Notes under the pieces: model-generated | Told to the model about the DNA's origin: nothing | Seen by the model: the letters and a program-made list of their open reading frames with translations, nothing else | The model's database searches: none | Shown here: piece by piece, positions 1 to 7,828 of the stretch | How the letters are laid out: each line of letters begins with the position of its first letter | Position numbering within the stretch: position 1 is the stretch's first letter | Program-made: the position numbers and the translations under genes | From: Planctomycetota bacterium | GTDB taxonomy: Bacteria > Planctomycetota > UBA1135 | DNA: 64,000 nt | Direction of reading: 5' to 3' | NCBI GenBank assembly: GCA_021776795.1 | Contig: JAJFFC010000012.1 | Coordinates: forward strand, 380,359 to 444,358

Positions 1-590
1 AGGAAGGACTGCAGGCCGCGTGGATCAAGCTCTCGTGGAATCATGCCACTTGCCAGAATCGCGCGGAATTCCGAAGCTAACAGCAGTGTTTTGCCGTCGG
101 GAGTATGCGCGTAATAAAGCGGCTTAATGCCCTGGCGGTCACGCAACAATCGCAAGCTTTGGCTTTGTGCATCCCAGTAAGCAATCGCGAACATGCCTTG
201 GAAATGTTCGGCCGCTTCCTCGCCCCATTGTTCCATTGCACGCAACACCACCTCGGTGTCGCCTTGCGAACGAAACTGATGGCCACAAGCCTCCAGTTCT
301 TGACGAACTTCGGCAAAGTTGTAAATCTCGCCGTTGAAGACCATCATGGCGCCCGGCTCGCCCAACTTCATCGGTCCTCCGGCGCCCATTGGTTGCGCGC
401 TGGCAGGGGAAAGGTCGATGATCGACAGGCGGCGGTGCGCTAACACCACACCCTGACCTTGCTCATTCACCGGGCTGGTCCAAAATCCTTCGGCATCGGG
501 GCCACGCAGCTTCTGCGCATCGTGCATGCGCCGAACCGCATCCACCACACTGGGGTCAATCGCGCCAATGGCTCCCGCTATTCCGCACAT
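1..590 (-). CDS. asnB: Asparagine synthase (glutamine-hydrolysing), N-terminal part, cut by window edge
   Basis: The protein starts MCGIAGAIGAID at 590 and runs off the left edge. Cys2 is the expected nucleophile of a class II glutamine amidotransferase, released when Met1 is removed. Further family motifs visible are RGPDAEGFW, HRRLSIIDLS, NGEIYNF and a later RDRQGIKPLYY, all typical of the glutaminase half of AsnB. The enzyme makes asparagine from aspartate, glutamine and ATP. Paralogues of this kind are common in exopolysaccharide and O-antigen loci. Its start lies inside the 3' end of the upstream glycosyltransferase (13-base overlap), so the two are probably translationally coupled, which supports a polysaccharide role. 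The synthetase domain lies outside the window, so whether it is a housekeeping or a polysaccharide-cluster AsnB cannot be decided. Confidence 0.9.
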   Translation of the reverse strand, partial: MCGIAGAIGAIDPSVVDAVRRMHDAQKLRGPDAEGFWTSPVNEQGQGVVLAHRRLSIIDLSPASAQPMGAGGPMKLGEPGAMMVFNGEIYNFAEVRQELEACGHQFRSQGDTEVVLRAMEQWGEEAAEHFQGMFAIAYWDAQSQSLRLLRDRQGIKPLYYAHTPDGKTLLLASEFRAILASGMIPRELDPRGLQSF

Positions 591-1792
591 CCTAGATAGT
601 CCTGGAAAAGTTGATGGAGCTTGTCCGCTTCAGTGGGCTGGTGATGCTCCCGGGCGACGGCATCGTGGCCATGTTTGCCCATAGCGGAGAGTTGGGTGGC
701 ATCAAGTCCAGCCACGTCTTCCATCGCTTTGCTGACGTCCTCTACCGAGCCGGCTGGGAACAGGAAACCATTGACACCGTTCTCGACTAGTTCCGGAATG
801 CCGGCGATGTAGGTCGTGATCACGGGGCGCCCCAGGGCAAAGGCTTCCATAATCACCACGGGGAGTCCTTCAGCAAAACTTGGCAGCACGAGTGCGCGAC
901 AGGATTGCAGTAAGTCGCGAACTTCCTGCTCATTAACCCAGCCGGTAATGCGCACATGATCCTGCAGCTGGAAGTCGGCAATGGCGCGTTCGATTTCCGG
1001 GCGCATTTCGCCGTCACCAACTAGAATTAAATCTAAGTCGGCGCCATTCTTGCGCGCCTTGGCCAAGGCCTCGAGCAAAAGCAACTGCCCCTTCTGCGCC
1101 GACAGGCGGCCGATGCAAATCAAGGTCTTACTATCTTCCTGGACGGGAGAATAAGCTTCCAAGAAGCCGTCGCTCACTGCGCAATGAATCTGATGAATTT
1201 TGCCCCAGTGTGCGAACTCAGTCCAGCGTCGAATCTGCGCAGAACAGTAAGAGGTAATGGCGCAGGCAAAAGCGGCCTCGGCCACCGAGCCGCCGATGTC
1301 CAATGCCTTGGGCGCATCGAACTCGTTGGGGCCATGAGTGGTGAAGCTAAAGCTTGGGCCGCCCATCACGCGAATCATGCGTGCTACTTTGGTGGCGTTG
1401 GTCGCGAAATGCACATGCACATGATCAATCTTGCGGCGACGATATTCGCGCATCAGGATATGGGCTTCGACCCAATAGGCGACATGACGAAAAAAGCCAC
1501 GGTCGCTGACTCGCGTAAGTCGGTAGCCTAGGCGCAGCGCAGCCAAGCTCTTCAGAGGGTGGCGCAAGCCTTCGGCAAACGCTCCGCACAGAATCCTGAG
1601 CTTCGGTCGCTCGAGGCAAATGTAGGTGCGTTCGAGCTCCTCCAAATCTTCTGGATCCGCCAGGGTCTCGCCCGAACTGCGAATGGAGCTGCGGAATATC
1701 TTCAGCCCGCGATCTTCCAATGCCCGAATTTCACGCCGGATGAAGGTGTGACTGACTTTCGGGTACTGATTGGTGAGGTAGGCAATGTTCAT
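578..1792 (-). CDS. Glycosyltransferase family 4 (WcaL-like)
   Basis: This 404-residue GT-B glycosyltransferase begins MNIAYLTNQYPKVSHTFIRR, the usual N-terminal Rossmann start of WcaL/colanic-acid-type GT4 enzymes. The C-terminal donor-binding half shows LICIGRLSAQKGQ and the E-x7-E retaining motif in SFAEGLPVVIMEAFALGRP, followed by GIPELVENGVNGFLFP. It would transfer a sugar from a nucleotide donor during surface-polysaccharide assembly, in the cytoplasm. I chose the ATG at 1792; a GTG 18 bases upstream is also in frame but adds only six residues that lack family similarity. The donor and acceptor cannot be read from the sequence. It overlaps the start of the asparagine synthase gene downstream. 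Confidence 0.88.
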   Translation of the reverse strand: MNIAYLTNQYPKVSHTFIRREIRALEDRGLKIFRSSIRSSGETLADPEDLEELERTYICLERPKLRILCGAFAEGLRHPLKSLAALRLGYRLTRVSDRGFFRHVAYWVEAHILMREYRRRKIDHVHVHFATNATKVARMIRVMGGPSFSFTTHGPNEFDAPKALDIGGSVAEAAFACAITSYCSAQIRRWTEFAHWGKIHQIHCAVSDGFLEAYSPVQEDSKTLICIGRLSAQKGQLLLLEALAKARKNGADLDLILVGDGEMRPEIERAIADFQLQDHVRITGWVNEQEVRDLLQSCRALVLPSFAEGLPVVIMEAFALGRPVITTYIAGIPELVENGVNGFLFPAGSVEDVSKAMEDVAGLDATQLSAMGKHGHDAVAREHHQPTEADKLHQLFQDYLGCAE

Positions 1793-1936
1793 GGGACCCA
1801 AAATCCCCACGCGGGGGAGCCTTTTCGTGCCTAAGGCGAGCCGATTGTAGGCGCGAGAGCCTCAGTATCCTATTTCGGCAAACTTCTTCCCCGCCTTGAC
1901 TTGCAAGCAATCGCAAAGCTACTACCTTAGCGGCCC

Positions 1937-3157
1937 ATGAGCGCGCTCTCCGACACCCTGATTCAGGACTTGCCCAAGACCGATTTGCATGTGCATCTCG
2001 ATGGCTCCATGCGTCCCGAAACCCTGCTAGAACTCGCCGAAGAGCAGGGGGTCAAGCTGCCGGCTAAGAGTGTCAAAGGGCTTTACGCCAAGGTCTTCAA
2101 GGAGAAATATCAGGACCTGCCAGATTACCTCAACGGCTTCGCCTACACCTGTGCCGTCATGCGTACGCCACAAGCCATCGAGCGCATTGCCCGCGAGCTT
2201 TGTGAAGACAACTTTGCCGAGGGGGTGCGCTACTTTGAAATGCGCTTTGCGCCGCAGTTGTTGACGGGGAGTGGCATGAGCATCGAAGACGTCTTGTGCG
2301 CGGCTTCACGTGGCATCGCCAAGGCAGAGCGCAAAGCCAATGCGCGCGCTGCCATCCAGCGTGGAGAAGAGCCAGCCTTTCGCGCCGCGATTGTGGTCTG
2401 TGCCATGCGCTTCTTTGCGCCACCGTTCTCACCGACTTATGCGCAGATGTTCGAAGCCTTTGGCGAGCTACCACCACATATTCTGTACGGCCTAGCTTCC
2501 GAAGCATTGGTTAAGGCGGCGATTCGCGCGCGAGATACTCATGGCTTGCCAGTTGTGGGCGTGGACATCGCCGGCGCCGAGCGCGGCTACCCTGCCAAAG
2601 ATCACCGCTATGCCTACAAGCGCGCTCACGATGCCTTCATGGGTAAGACGGTGCATGCCGGTGAAGATTACGGCCCGGAATCTATTTTCCAAGCCTTGAC
2701 CGACCTTCACGCCGATCGCATCGGCCATGGCACCTGGCTATTCCATGCTGGTCATATTCGCGACCGCTCGATTACCGATAAGAAAGCCTACATCAACCGT
2801 CTGGTGCAGCATTTGGCAGATCGTCGCATCAATATTGAGGTGTGTCTGACCTCAAACCTGCAAACCTTGCCCGCGCTTGGCAGTATTGGCCGCCACCCTT
2901 TCAAGCAAATGCTCAAGCAGCGCCTCTCGACCAGCTTGTGCACCGATAATCGCCTGGTTTCGCGCACCACGGTCAGCCGCGAATATCGCCTGGCCATCGA
3001 CACCTTCAAGCTCAAGCAAAAGGATCTCGCCGACCTCCTGGTCCAAGGCTTCAAGCGCAGCTTCTTCCCGGGAAGCTATCTTGAGAAGCGTGCTTATGTC
3101 CGCCAAGTCCTGGACTACCGTGACCGCGTCTTCGCGGAGCACGGCGTTACGCGCTAA
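1937..3157 (+). CDS. add: Adenosine deaminase (AMP/adenosine deaminase superfamily)
   Basis: The protein has 406 residues and the fold of metal-dependent purine deaminases. The metal-binding HxH lies at residues 18-20 (TDLHVHLDGS). VDIAGAERGY carries the substrate region, VHAGEDYGPES the third metal histidine and the catalytic Glu, and DRIGHGTWL the next conserved His. The C-terminal metal Asp is in LCTDNRLVSRTTVS; the TDNRLVS form rather than TDDP is typical of actinobacterial-type Add. It converts adenosine to inosine in purine salvage. It is longer than E. coli Add (333 residues), with an insertion of about 50 residues in the middle. It is the first plus-strand gene and is divergent from the glycosyltransferase, sharing a 144-base upstream region with it. 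Confidence 0.9.
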   Translation: MSALSDTLIQDLPKTDLHVHLDGSMRPETLLELAEEQGVKLPAKSVKGLYAKVFKEKYQDLPDYLNGFAYTCAVMRTPQAIERIARELCEDNFAEGVRYFEMRFAPQLLTGSGMSIEDVLCAASRGIAKAERKANARAAIQRGEEPAFRAAIVVCAMRFFAPPFSPTYAQMFEAFGELPPHILYGLASEALVKAAIRARDTHGLPVVGVDIAGAERGYPAKDHRYAYKRAHDAFMGKTVHAGEDYGPESIFQALTDLHADRIGHGTWLFHAGHIRDRSITDKKAYINRLVQHLADRRINIEVCLTSNLQTLPALGSIGRHPFKQMLKQRLSTSLCTDNRLVSRTTVSREYRLAIDTFKLKQKDLADLLVQGFKRSFFPGSYLEKRAYVRQVLDYRDRVFAEHGVTR

Positions 3158-3176
3158 GGCGAGTTCAGGATTTCGA

Positions 3177-3188
3177 GGAGAATTCTCC
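3177..3188. other. Perfect 12-base palindrome upstream of the sigma-factor gene
   Basis: GGAGAATTCTCC is a perfect inverted repeat between the stop of add and the GTG start of the ECF sigma gene 33 bases downstream. It could be a dimeric repressor or activator site, or chance. No canonical ECF promoter (GGAAC and CGT/TC boxes) is recognisable nearby. Confidence 0.3.
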
Positions 3189-3220
3189 CAAGAAGGCGTC
3201 GGGGGCGTCGTCTTTCGGGC

Positions 3221-3781
3221 GTGAGTGATAGGAAAACAGGCTCAGAACCTGCTGACGGCACTTTGCTGGCGAGTTTTCGCGCCGGCGATGCCCAAGCCTT
3301 CGATCAACTGGTCGAACGGCACCAGGCCTCGCTACTGCGATTTGCCACCAGTTTGGTGCGTGAAGCGGCCCGAGCCGAGGACATCGTCCAAGAAGTTTTC
3401 CTGCGCTTGCTCCGGAAGGGTCCTGAACTCGGCAGCGAGGACTCCGCTGGATCTTGGCTATTTCGGGTCTGCCGCAACCTCGCCTACGACACGATGAAAA
3501 TGGAAACCAGAGAACTGGCTCGCCGCGAACGCTTGCCCGTCGCCGAAAGCAAAACGCCCGACGACGTGCATGCCGACAAGGAGGTCCTCGATTTGGTCGG
3601 TCGCGAATGGCAGCAATTGCCAGAACGCGAACGGGAAGCTCTGTGGCTTAAGGTCCATGAAGGACTGAGCTACAAAGAGATTGCCGCACTCCTGGACATC
3701 AAAGCAGGCACCGTGGGGTGGTTGATTCATGAAGCCATGAATCGATTGACCACGCAGTTGCGTCGCGCCCAAGCCATCTAA
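3221..3781 (+). CDS. RNA polymerase ECF-type sigma factor
   Basis: This 186-residue protein has the two-domain architecture of group 4 (ECF) sigma factors. Sigma-2 is at about residues 25-95, with the core-binding motif AEDIVQEVFLRLL and SWLFRVCRNLAYD. Sigma-4 is at about residues 125-180, with LPEREREALWLKVHEGLSYKEIAALLDIKAGTVGWLIHEA as the -35-recognition helix-turn-helix. The start is a GTG; no good ATG exists upstream. The gene immediately downstream (15-base gap) encodes an anti-sigma-like N-terminus fused to a vWA domain, so the pair probably forms a sigma/anti-sigma unit. The regulon is not deducible. Confidence 0.93.
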   Translation: MSDRKTGSEPADGTLLASFRAGDAQAFDQLVERHQASLLRFATSLVREAARAEDIVQEVFLRLLRKGPELGSEDSAGSWLFRVCRNLAYDTMKMETRELARRERLPVAESKTPDDVHADKEVLDLVGREWQQLPEREREALWLKVHEGLSYKEIAALLDIKAGTVGWLIHEAMNRLTTQLRRAQAI

Positions 3782-3796
3782 GCCGCCGGAGAAACG

Positions 3797-6595
3797 ATGA
3801 AAGACCAACACATGGAAGGCCACGACGAGAATCAAGATCCGTCGATGGAACAACTGTTGACCACTTACCTGCTCGGTGAGTGCGATGAAGCCACTGCGGC
3901 CCGCGTCGAGCAGGCGCTTGCCGCCGACGACCTGTTGCGTGCTCGCAAGGAAGCTCTAGAAGAGGTGCTCGGATTGTTGCGCAAGAACGCACCAGAAGCG
4001 CCAGCATCTTTGGCGCCTGAGCGTCGTGAGGCTCTGCGCGCAGAAGCGTTGGCGGCGGCCGGCGCTCCAAGCGAAGACCACGCCCCAGCGGCGACTCGTC
4101 CACCCTGGTGGCAGGCTCCGACTTGGCGCATGGCCGCAGGATTATTGATCTTCGGCGGTGCGATTGCCTTGTGGCAGCCCTGGACGGGGGATTCCGTCAA
4201 CATGCGCCCAGGATATGAAGCCAGTGGCCCAGCCGTTTCTGGCAGATCAAGTGAAGCCAAACTGAGTGATTTGGGCTACGCAGGCCCTGAGAACGAGTCG
4301 CCATCAGCAGAGAACTCTCCTGCGACTCCGGGGCGAGCCATTCCGGGAAACACTGATTCCTTGGACATGCTCGGCAAGGACAAGAATCAAGATTTCTTGG
4401 GCCAGATTCAGCACAATCCCGCATCTGGCGCCGGCGGCGACGCTGGAGGCGTGGTAGGGGGATTGGAAGTTGACCGGGTTTGGAGCAATGACGCAGAAGC
4501 GGACGATGTTCGCGCGCGAACCGAGAACATTCTCGACGAGTACAAACAAAGGCTTCCCGCGCAGGAGGTTACTCCTCAGTTTGGCTTCCTCATTGCCGAT
4601 TCGGCTGACCTGGTCCATAGTTTGCAGCCGGAGTTCGAATACGAGGTGGAAGAAATCTTGCTGGACCCTGCGGTTGGAGGAGTTTCGACGCCATCCACTC
4701 CTGCACCTGGATCTCCGGCATCTAGCGCGGCTCCCATGGAGGGCTTGGCAGCCAATCCAAAGCGCGAAGCCAATCGCCAGCCTGAAGCTCTGCGTCGCGA
4801 TGTGTTCGGGGCGCCGTCGACGGTGCAAGAGGACGCATCGGGCGGACGCTTTGCAGGCGAAGAGGCCGATGAACTCGCCGGCGACGATCTCCGCGGCTTG
4901 GCCAGCCTTGGTTACTCCGGTGGAGGAGGCGGCGGCGCCTTTGACCGCGAAAATCGTGCGTCTAGCGGCTACGTCGTCATCGATGGTTATGGCCGTCGTT
5001 ACCACAACGAACAGATTCTCAACCACCTGCATCGCCAGGAGCGAGAGCGTCCCTCCGATATGTTCTTCCGCTACTACGGTGACAATGCCGCAGTGCTGAC
5101 GACGACCAACCCGCTCAGCACCTTTGCTGCGGATGTCGATAGCGCAAGCTACGCCCTGTCGCGTGCCTACCTGGTCGACGGCAATGTGCCTCCGAAGGCA
5201 GCGGTCCGTACCGAGGAGTTCTTGAACTACTTCGATTACGATCTCCCTGTAGCGACTGAGGATGACTTCGCGGTGTACATGGAAGGCGGGCCGAGTGTGT
5301 TCAGCCGCGAACCACGCCAGTTGTTGGGCATCGGCGTCAAAGCCAAAGAGATTGCCGCAGATGCACGTCCAGCCATGAACTTGGTCTTTGTCATCGACAA
5401 GTCCGGTTCGATGGAAGGGGAGCGCATGCAGCTGGTCAAAGACGCTTTGGAGTTGGTGATTGATCAACTCAAAGAAGACGACACCCTTGGCTTGGTGACC
5501 TTTGATAGCCACGGCCATGTGCTGCAGGAATCCATTCCTGTGCGCGAACGGTACAAGTTACGCCGTGCGGTGCGCAGCCTGTCCACGGGTGGTTCCACCA
5601 ATGCTGGCGAAGGCCTCGCCCTTGGTTATGAAATGATTGAGCAGGTCTTCGACCCGAAGCGCATCAACCGTGTCATCTTGGCTTCCGATGGTGTCGCCAA
5701 CACTGGGGAAACCGATCAACAGCGGATCTTGGCCGATGTCCGATCGCGCGCCGAAGCGGAAGTCGACCTGACCACTTTGGGTGTTGGTATGGGTAACCAC
5801 AATGACGTCTTCTTGGAGCAGCTTGCTGACCAAGGCGATGGCTCTTGCCACTACCTAGATGACTTTGCGGAAGCCAAGCGCGTCTTGGTCGATGACTTCC
5901 TCGGCACCTTGGTCACGGTGGGTCGTCAGCTCAAGATTCAAGTGGAGTTCGACCCGCAGGTGGTGCAACGCTGGCGCCAGCTCGGCTATGAAAACCGGTC
6001 CCTAACGGCAGCGCAGTTCCGCGATGACTCAGTCGACGCCGGCGAGGTGGGTTCCGGTCAAGATGTCGTCGCTCTTTATGAGCTCGACCTCATGCCCGAA
6101 GCCGATGCCGAGGCCACCCTGGCCACCGTTCGCTTGCGCTGGATTCCCGAGGGCGCCAGCGAAGCCGTGGAGCGCAGCTTCCCCATGACCGTTGGGGAAT
6201 TGACCGGGCGTTGGGGGCTGACCTCGAAGCGTCTACGCTTGGCTGCGGTGAGCGCACAGTTGGCAGAGACCTTGCGTCAAAGCTGGCATGCCCGCGGCGA
6301 TGATCGCGAACTCCTAGCCAGTGAGGCCGAGCGCCTGGCACAAGAGTGGAAGGAGCAATCCGAAGTTGCGGAACTGCGCGACATGATTCGTCGTACCCAC
6401 AGCCTGCTTCCACGCTATGCCGCCGAAGATGAGCTGACCCAACTGATGGAGGAGGTGCGCTGGATGAACCTGCGCCAGGCCGAGATTGAGCAGCTCCAAG
6501 AGGGGCAGGATCAGCAGGAAGATTTGCTGGAGGCGCTGCGTCTACAGAATGCGGCGCTGGAAACTCGACTCCAAGAGCTCCTTCAGGGCCGATAA
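3797..6595 (+). CDS. Anti-sigma-like / von Willebrand factor A protein (YfbK family, DUF3520 C-terminus)
   Basis: The protein has 932 residues. Residues 15-62 (YLLGECDEATAARVEQAL) resemble the cytoplasmic N-terminus of anti-sigma factors, without a zinc motif. One membrane segment follows at about 112-128 (MAAGLLIFGGAIALWQPW). Then come a Pro/Gly-rich linker with a GGGGGG run, the YfbK-type extension (NPLSTFAADVDSASYALSRAYL), and a vWA domain from about 526 with an intact MIDAS motif DKSGS at 534-538. The DUF3520 segment leads to a C-terminal coiled coil (about 880-932). ATG 3797 has a good ribosome site (GGAGA). The N-terminus probably restrains the ECF sigma encoded just upstream, while the large extracytoplasmic vWA domain binds a metal-dependent partner. 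That regulatory link is inferred from order and topology. Confidence 0.85.
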   Translation: MKDQHMEGHDENQDPSMEQLLTTYLLGECDEATAARVEQALAADDLLRARKEALEEVLGLLRKNAPEAPASLAPERREALRAEALAAAGAPSEDHAPAATRPPWWQAPTWRMAAGLLIFGGAIALWQPWTGDSVNMRPGYEASGPAVSGRSSEAKLSDLGYAGPENESPSAENSPATPGRAIPGNTDSLDMLGKDKNQDFLGQIQHNPASGAGGDAGGVVGGLEVDRVWSNDAEADDVRARTENILDEYKQRLPAQEVTPQFGFLIADSADLVHSLQPEFEYEVEEILLDPAVGGVSTPSTPAPGSPASSAAPMEGLAANPKREANRQPEALRRDVFGAPSTVQEDASGGRFAGEEADELAGDDLRGLASLGYSGGGGGGAFDRENRASSGYVVIDGYGRRYHNEQILNHLHRQERERPSDMFFRYYGDNAAVLTTTNPLSTFAADVDSASYALSRAYLVDGNVPPKAAVRTEEFLNYFDYDLPVATEDDFAVYMEGGPSVFSREPRQLLGIGVKAKEIAADARPAMNLVFVIDKSGSMEGERMQLVKDALELVIDQLKEDDTLGLVTFDSHGHVLQESIPVRERYKLRRAVRSLSTGGSTNAGEGLALGYEMIEQVFDPKRINRVILASDGVANTGETDQQRILADVRSRAEAEVDLTTLGVGMGNHNDVFLEQLADQGDGSCHYLDDFAEAKRVLVDDFLGTLVTVGRQLKIQVEFDPQVVQRWRQLGYENRSLTAAQFRDDSVDAGEVGSGQDVVALYELDLMPEADAEATLATVRLRWIPEGASEAVERSFPMTVGELTGRWGLTSKRLRLAAVSAQLAETLRQSWHARGDDRELLASEAERLAQEWKEQSEVAELRDMIRRTHSLLPRYAAEDELTQLMEEVRWMNLRQAEIEQLQEGQDQQEDLLEALRLQNAALETRLQELLQGR

Positions 6596-6712
6596 TGGGC
6601 CAATAAACCGGTCTTTTTGAGAGAAAAGGGAAAAGTGGGGGAAATCATGCAACTGATTTCCCCTCCACCCGTAAACCAAGACGAACTGAGGGCTTTGCCT
6701 CCTGGAACCAAC

Positions 6713-7789
6713 ATGATATTCACCATTTCAACCTTGTCCTTGGCTGCGGTCCTTTTGCCGCAACAAACCATTACAGATTCTGAAGGCAACACACGTGAAC
6801 TCACCGTCACGGAGACAGTTGCCGTAGAAGGAGCCAAAATCGCCCAAGCTGTGGTGGCCTTTGGCGAAGACGAAGAAAACCGCTTGCGGAAGTTCGTCAG
6901 CGAAGATGGTGGAATTGTCGTCTACACCGACTTCTCCAAGAGTGAAGGCAAAAACTTCATGAAGGCGGTCGAGACCATGCTGTCGCGCATGGACCATGCC
7001 TTTGGAGTCTCCCCGACAACCCCTAAATCGGAGGAGGTTCTATCCGGACTGCGCGAAGCCGGCCTCGATATTCCTGCCTCTACGGACCCACTCTTGTCCT
7101 TCTTGTTTGTCGACCCGGCCCATTATCACGGCCTGCTAGATGTCGTCAAAACCGTCGCGCCCTCTCAGCGAGATTTCATGGCTCGCTCCAAGAATACTAC
7201 CGGGTTCACGATTTTCGCTCCTGAACTGACTTGCTACTTCCACGACACCAACTTTCAGGAAGAAGCCATTCCGGAGCGGTCCTTGGCGCATAATTTGGCG
7301 CACTTGAGCCTGAATCGTCGCTACGGCATCTTGCCCTTGTGGGTGCGGGAAGGCATTGCCACCGCCCTGGAAGATATGTGCTGGGGTGAAGTCTATGGTC
7401 CTTGGTACCTCAACGGATTCGTATTCAGCTCCTCTCATGGCGATTGGCGCGGCCGCGACACCAAAGAGGCCGTTGCCGAGCTGACCGACGTGATTGGCAC
7501 CCTGTATTCCTACAAGGCCAATCCCTATCGCAATGATCTCGCTCACCTGTCCTTTGCCTGGGCGACTTATGCCATGTTGGAGCAGCCAGAAGGCATTCAG
7601 ACCTTCCTGGGTGCCTTGCAGGATCTCTACCTAACGGAGAATCTTTGGGGCGGAAACCCAACCTTCTCCAAGGAGCAGTATCAAGAGGCTTTCGATGCAG
7701 CCTTTGGCTCCGAGTTTTTGGCGGACATGCAGAAGTGGTGGAAGAAGCCACCCCGCTGGAACGCCAAGCCAAAGAAGAAGAAGCGGTAG
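6713..7789 (+). CDS. Secreted gluzincin-like protein with a degenerate zinc site
   Basis: A 358-residue protein with a signal-peptide-like start MIFTISTLSLAAVLLPQQ. The segment LAHNLAHLSLNRRYGILPLWVREGIATALED resembles the HExxH...E core of gluzincin (MA clan) peptidases, including the downstream E213. However, the catalytic Glu is Asn: H193-N194-L195-A196-H197. It is therefore probably non-hydrolytic, or acts as a binding protein. An alternative ATG at 6647 has a better ribosome site (GGGGGA, 5 bases upstream). I prefer 6713 because the hydrophobic segment then lies at the N-terminus, as in the similar start of the 1237-residue protein at 48398-52111. It lies in the same plus-strand run as the sigma/vWA pair; its function is unknown. 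Confidence 0.72.
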   Translation: MIFTISTLSLAAVLLPQQTITDSEGNTRELTVTETVAVEGAKIAQAVVAFGEDEENRLRKFVSEDGGIVVYTDFSKSEGKNFMKAVETMLSRMDHAFGVSPTTPKSEEVLSGLREAGLDIPASTDPLLSFLFVDPAHYHGLLDVVKTVAPSQRDFMARSKNTTGFTIFAPELTCYFHDTNFQEEAIPERSLAHNLAHLSLNRRYGILPLWVREGIATALEDMCWGEVYGPWYLNGFVFSSSHGDWRGRDTKEAVAELTDVIGTLYSYKANPYRNDLAHLSFAWATYAMLEQPEGIQTFLGALQDLYLTENLWGGNPTFSKEQYQEAFDAAFGSEFLADMQKWWKKPPRWNAKPKKKKR

Positions 7790-7828
7790 AGGCCTGTGCT
7801 TGGCCTAGCCCTGTTGTAAAACAGGCCT
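7790..7828 (+). promoter_or_regulatory. Alternative hairpins directly before the phoD-like start
   Basis: AGGCCTGT (7790-7797) is exactly complementary to ACAGGCCT (7821-7828), which abuts the ATG at 7829. A second hairpin, CCTGTT-GTAA-AACAGG (7810-7825), competes for the same bases. Either fold would bury the only AGG near the start codon. An RNA-level control of translation is possible but unproven. Confidence 0.35.

Noticed and set aside
4304..5518. A 404-codon frame on the minus strand
   Set aside because: It lies opposite the vWA protein and shows no domain or ribosome site.
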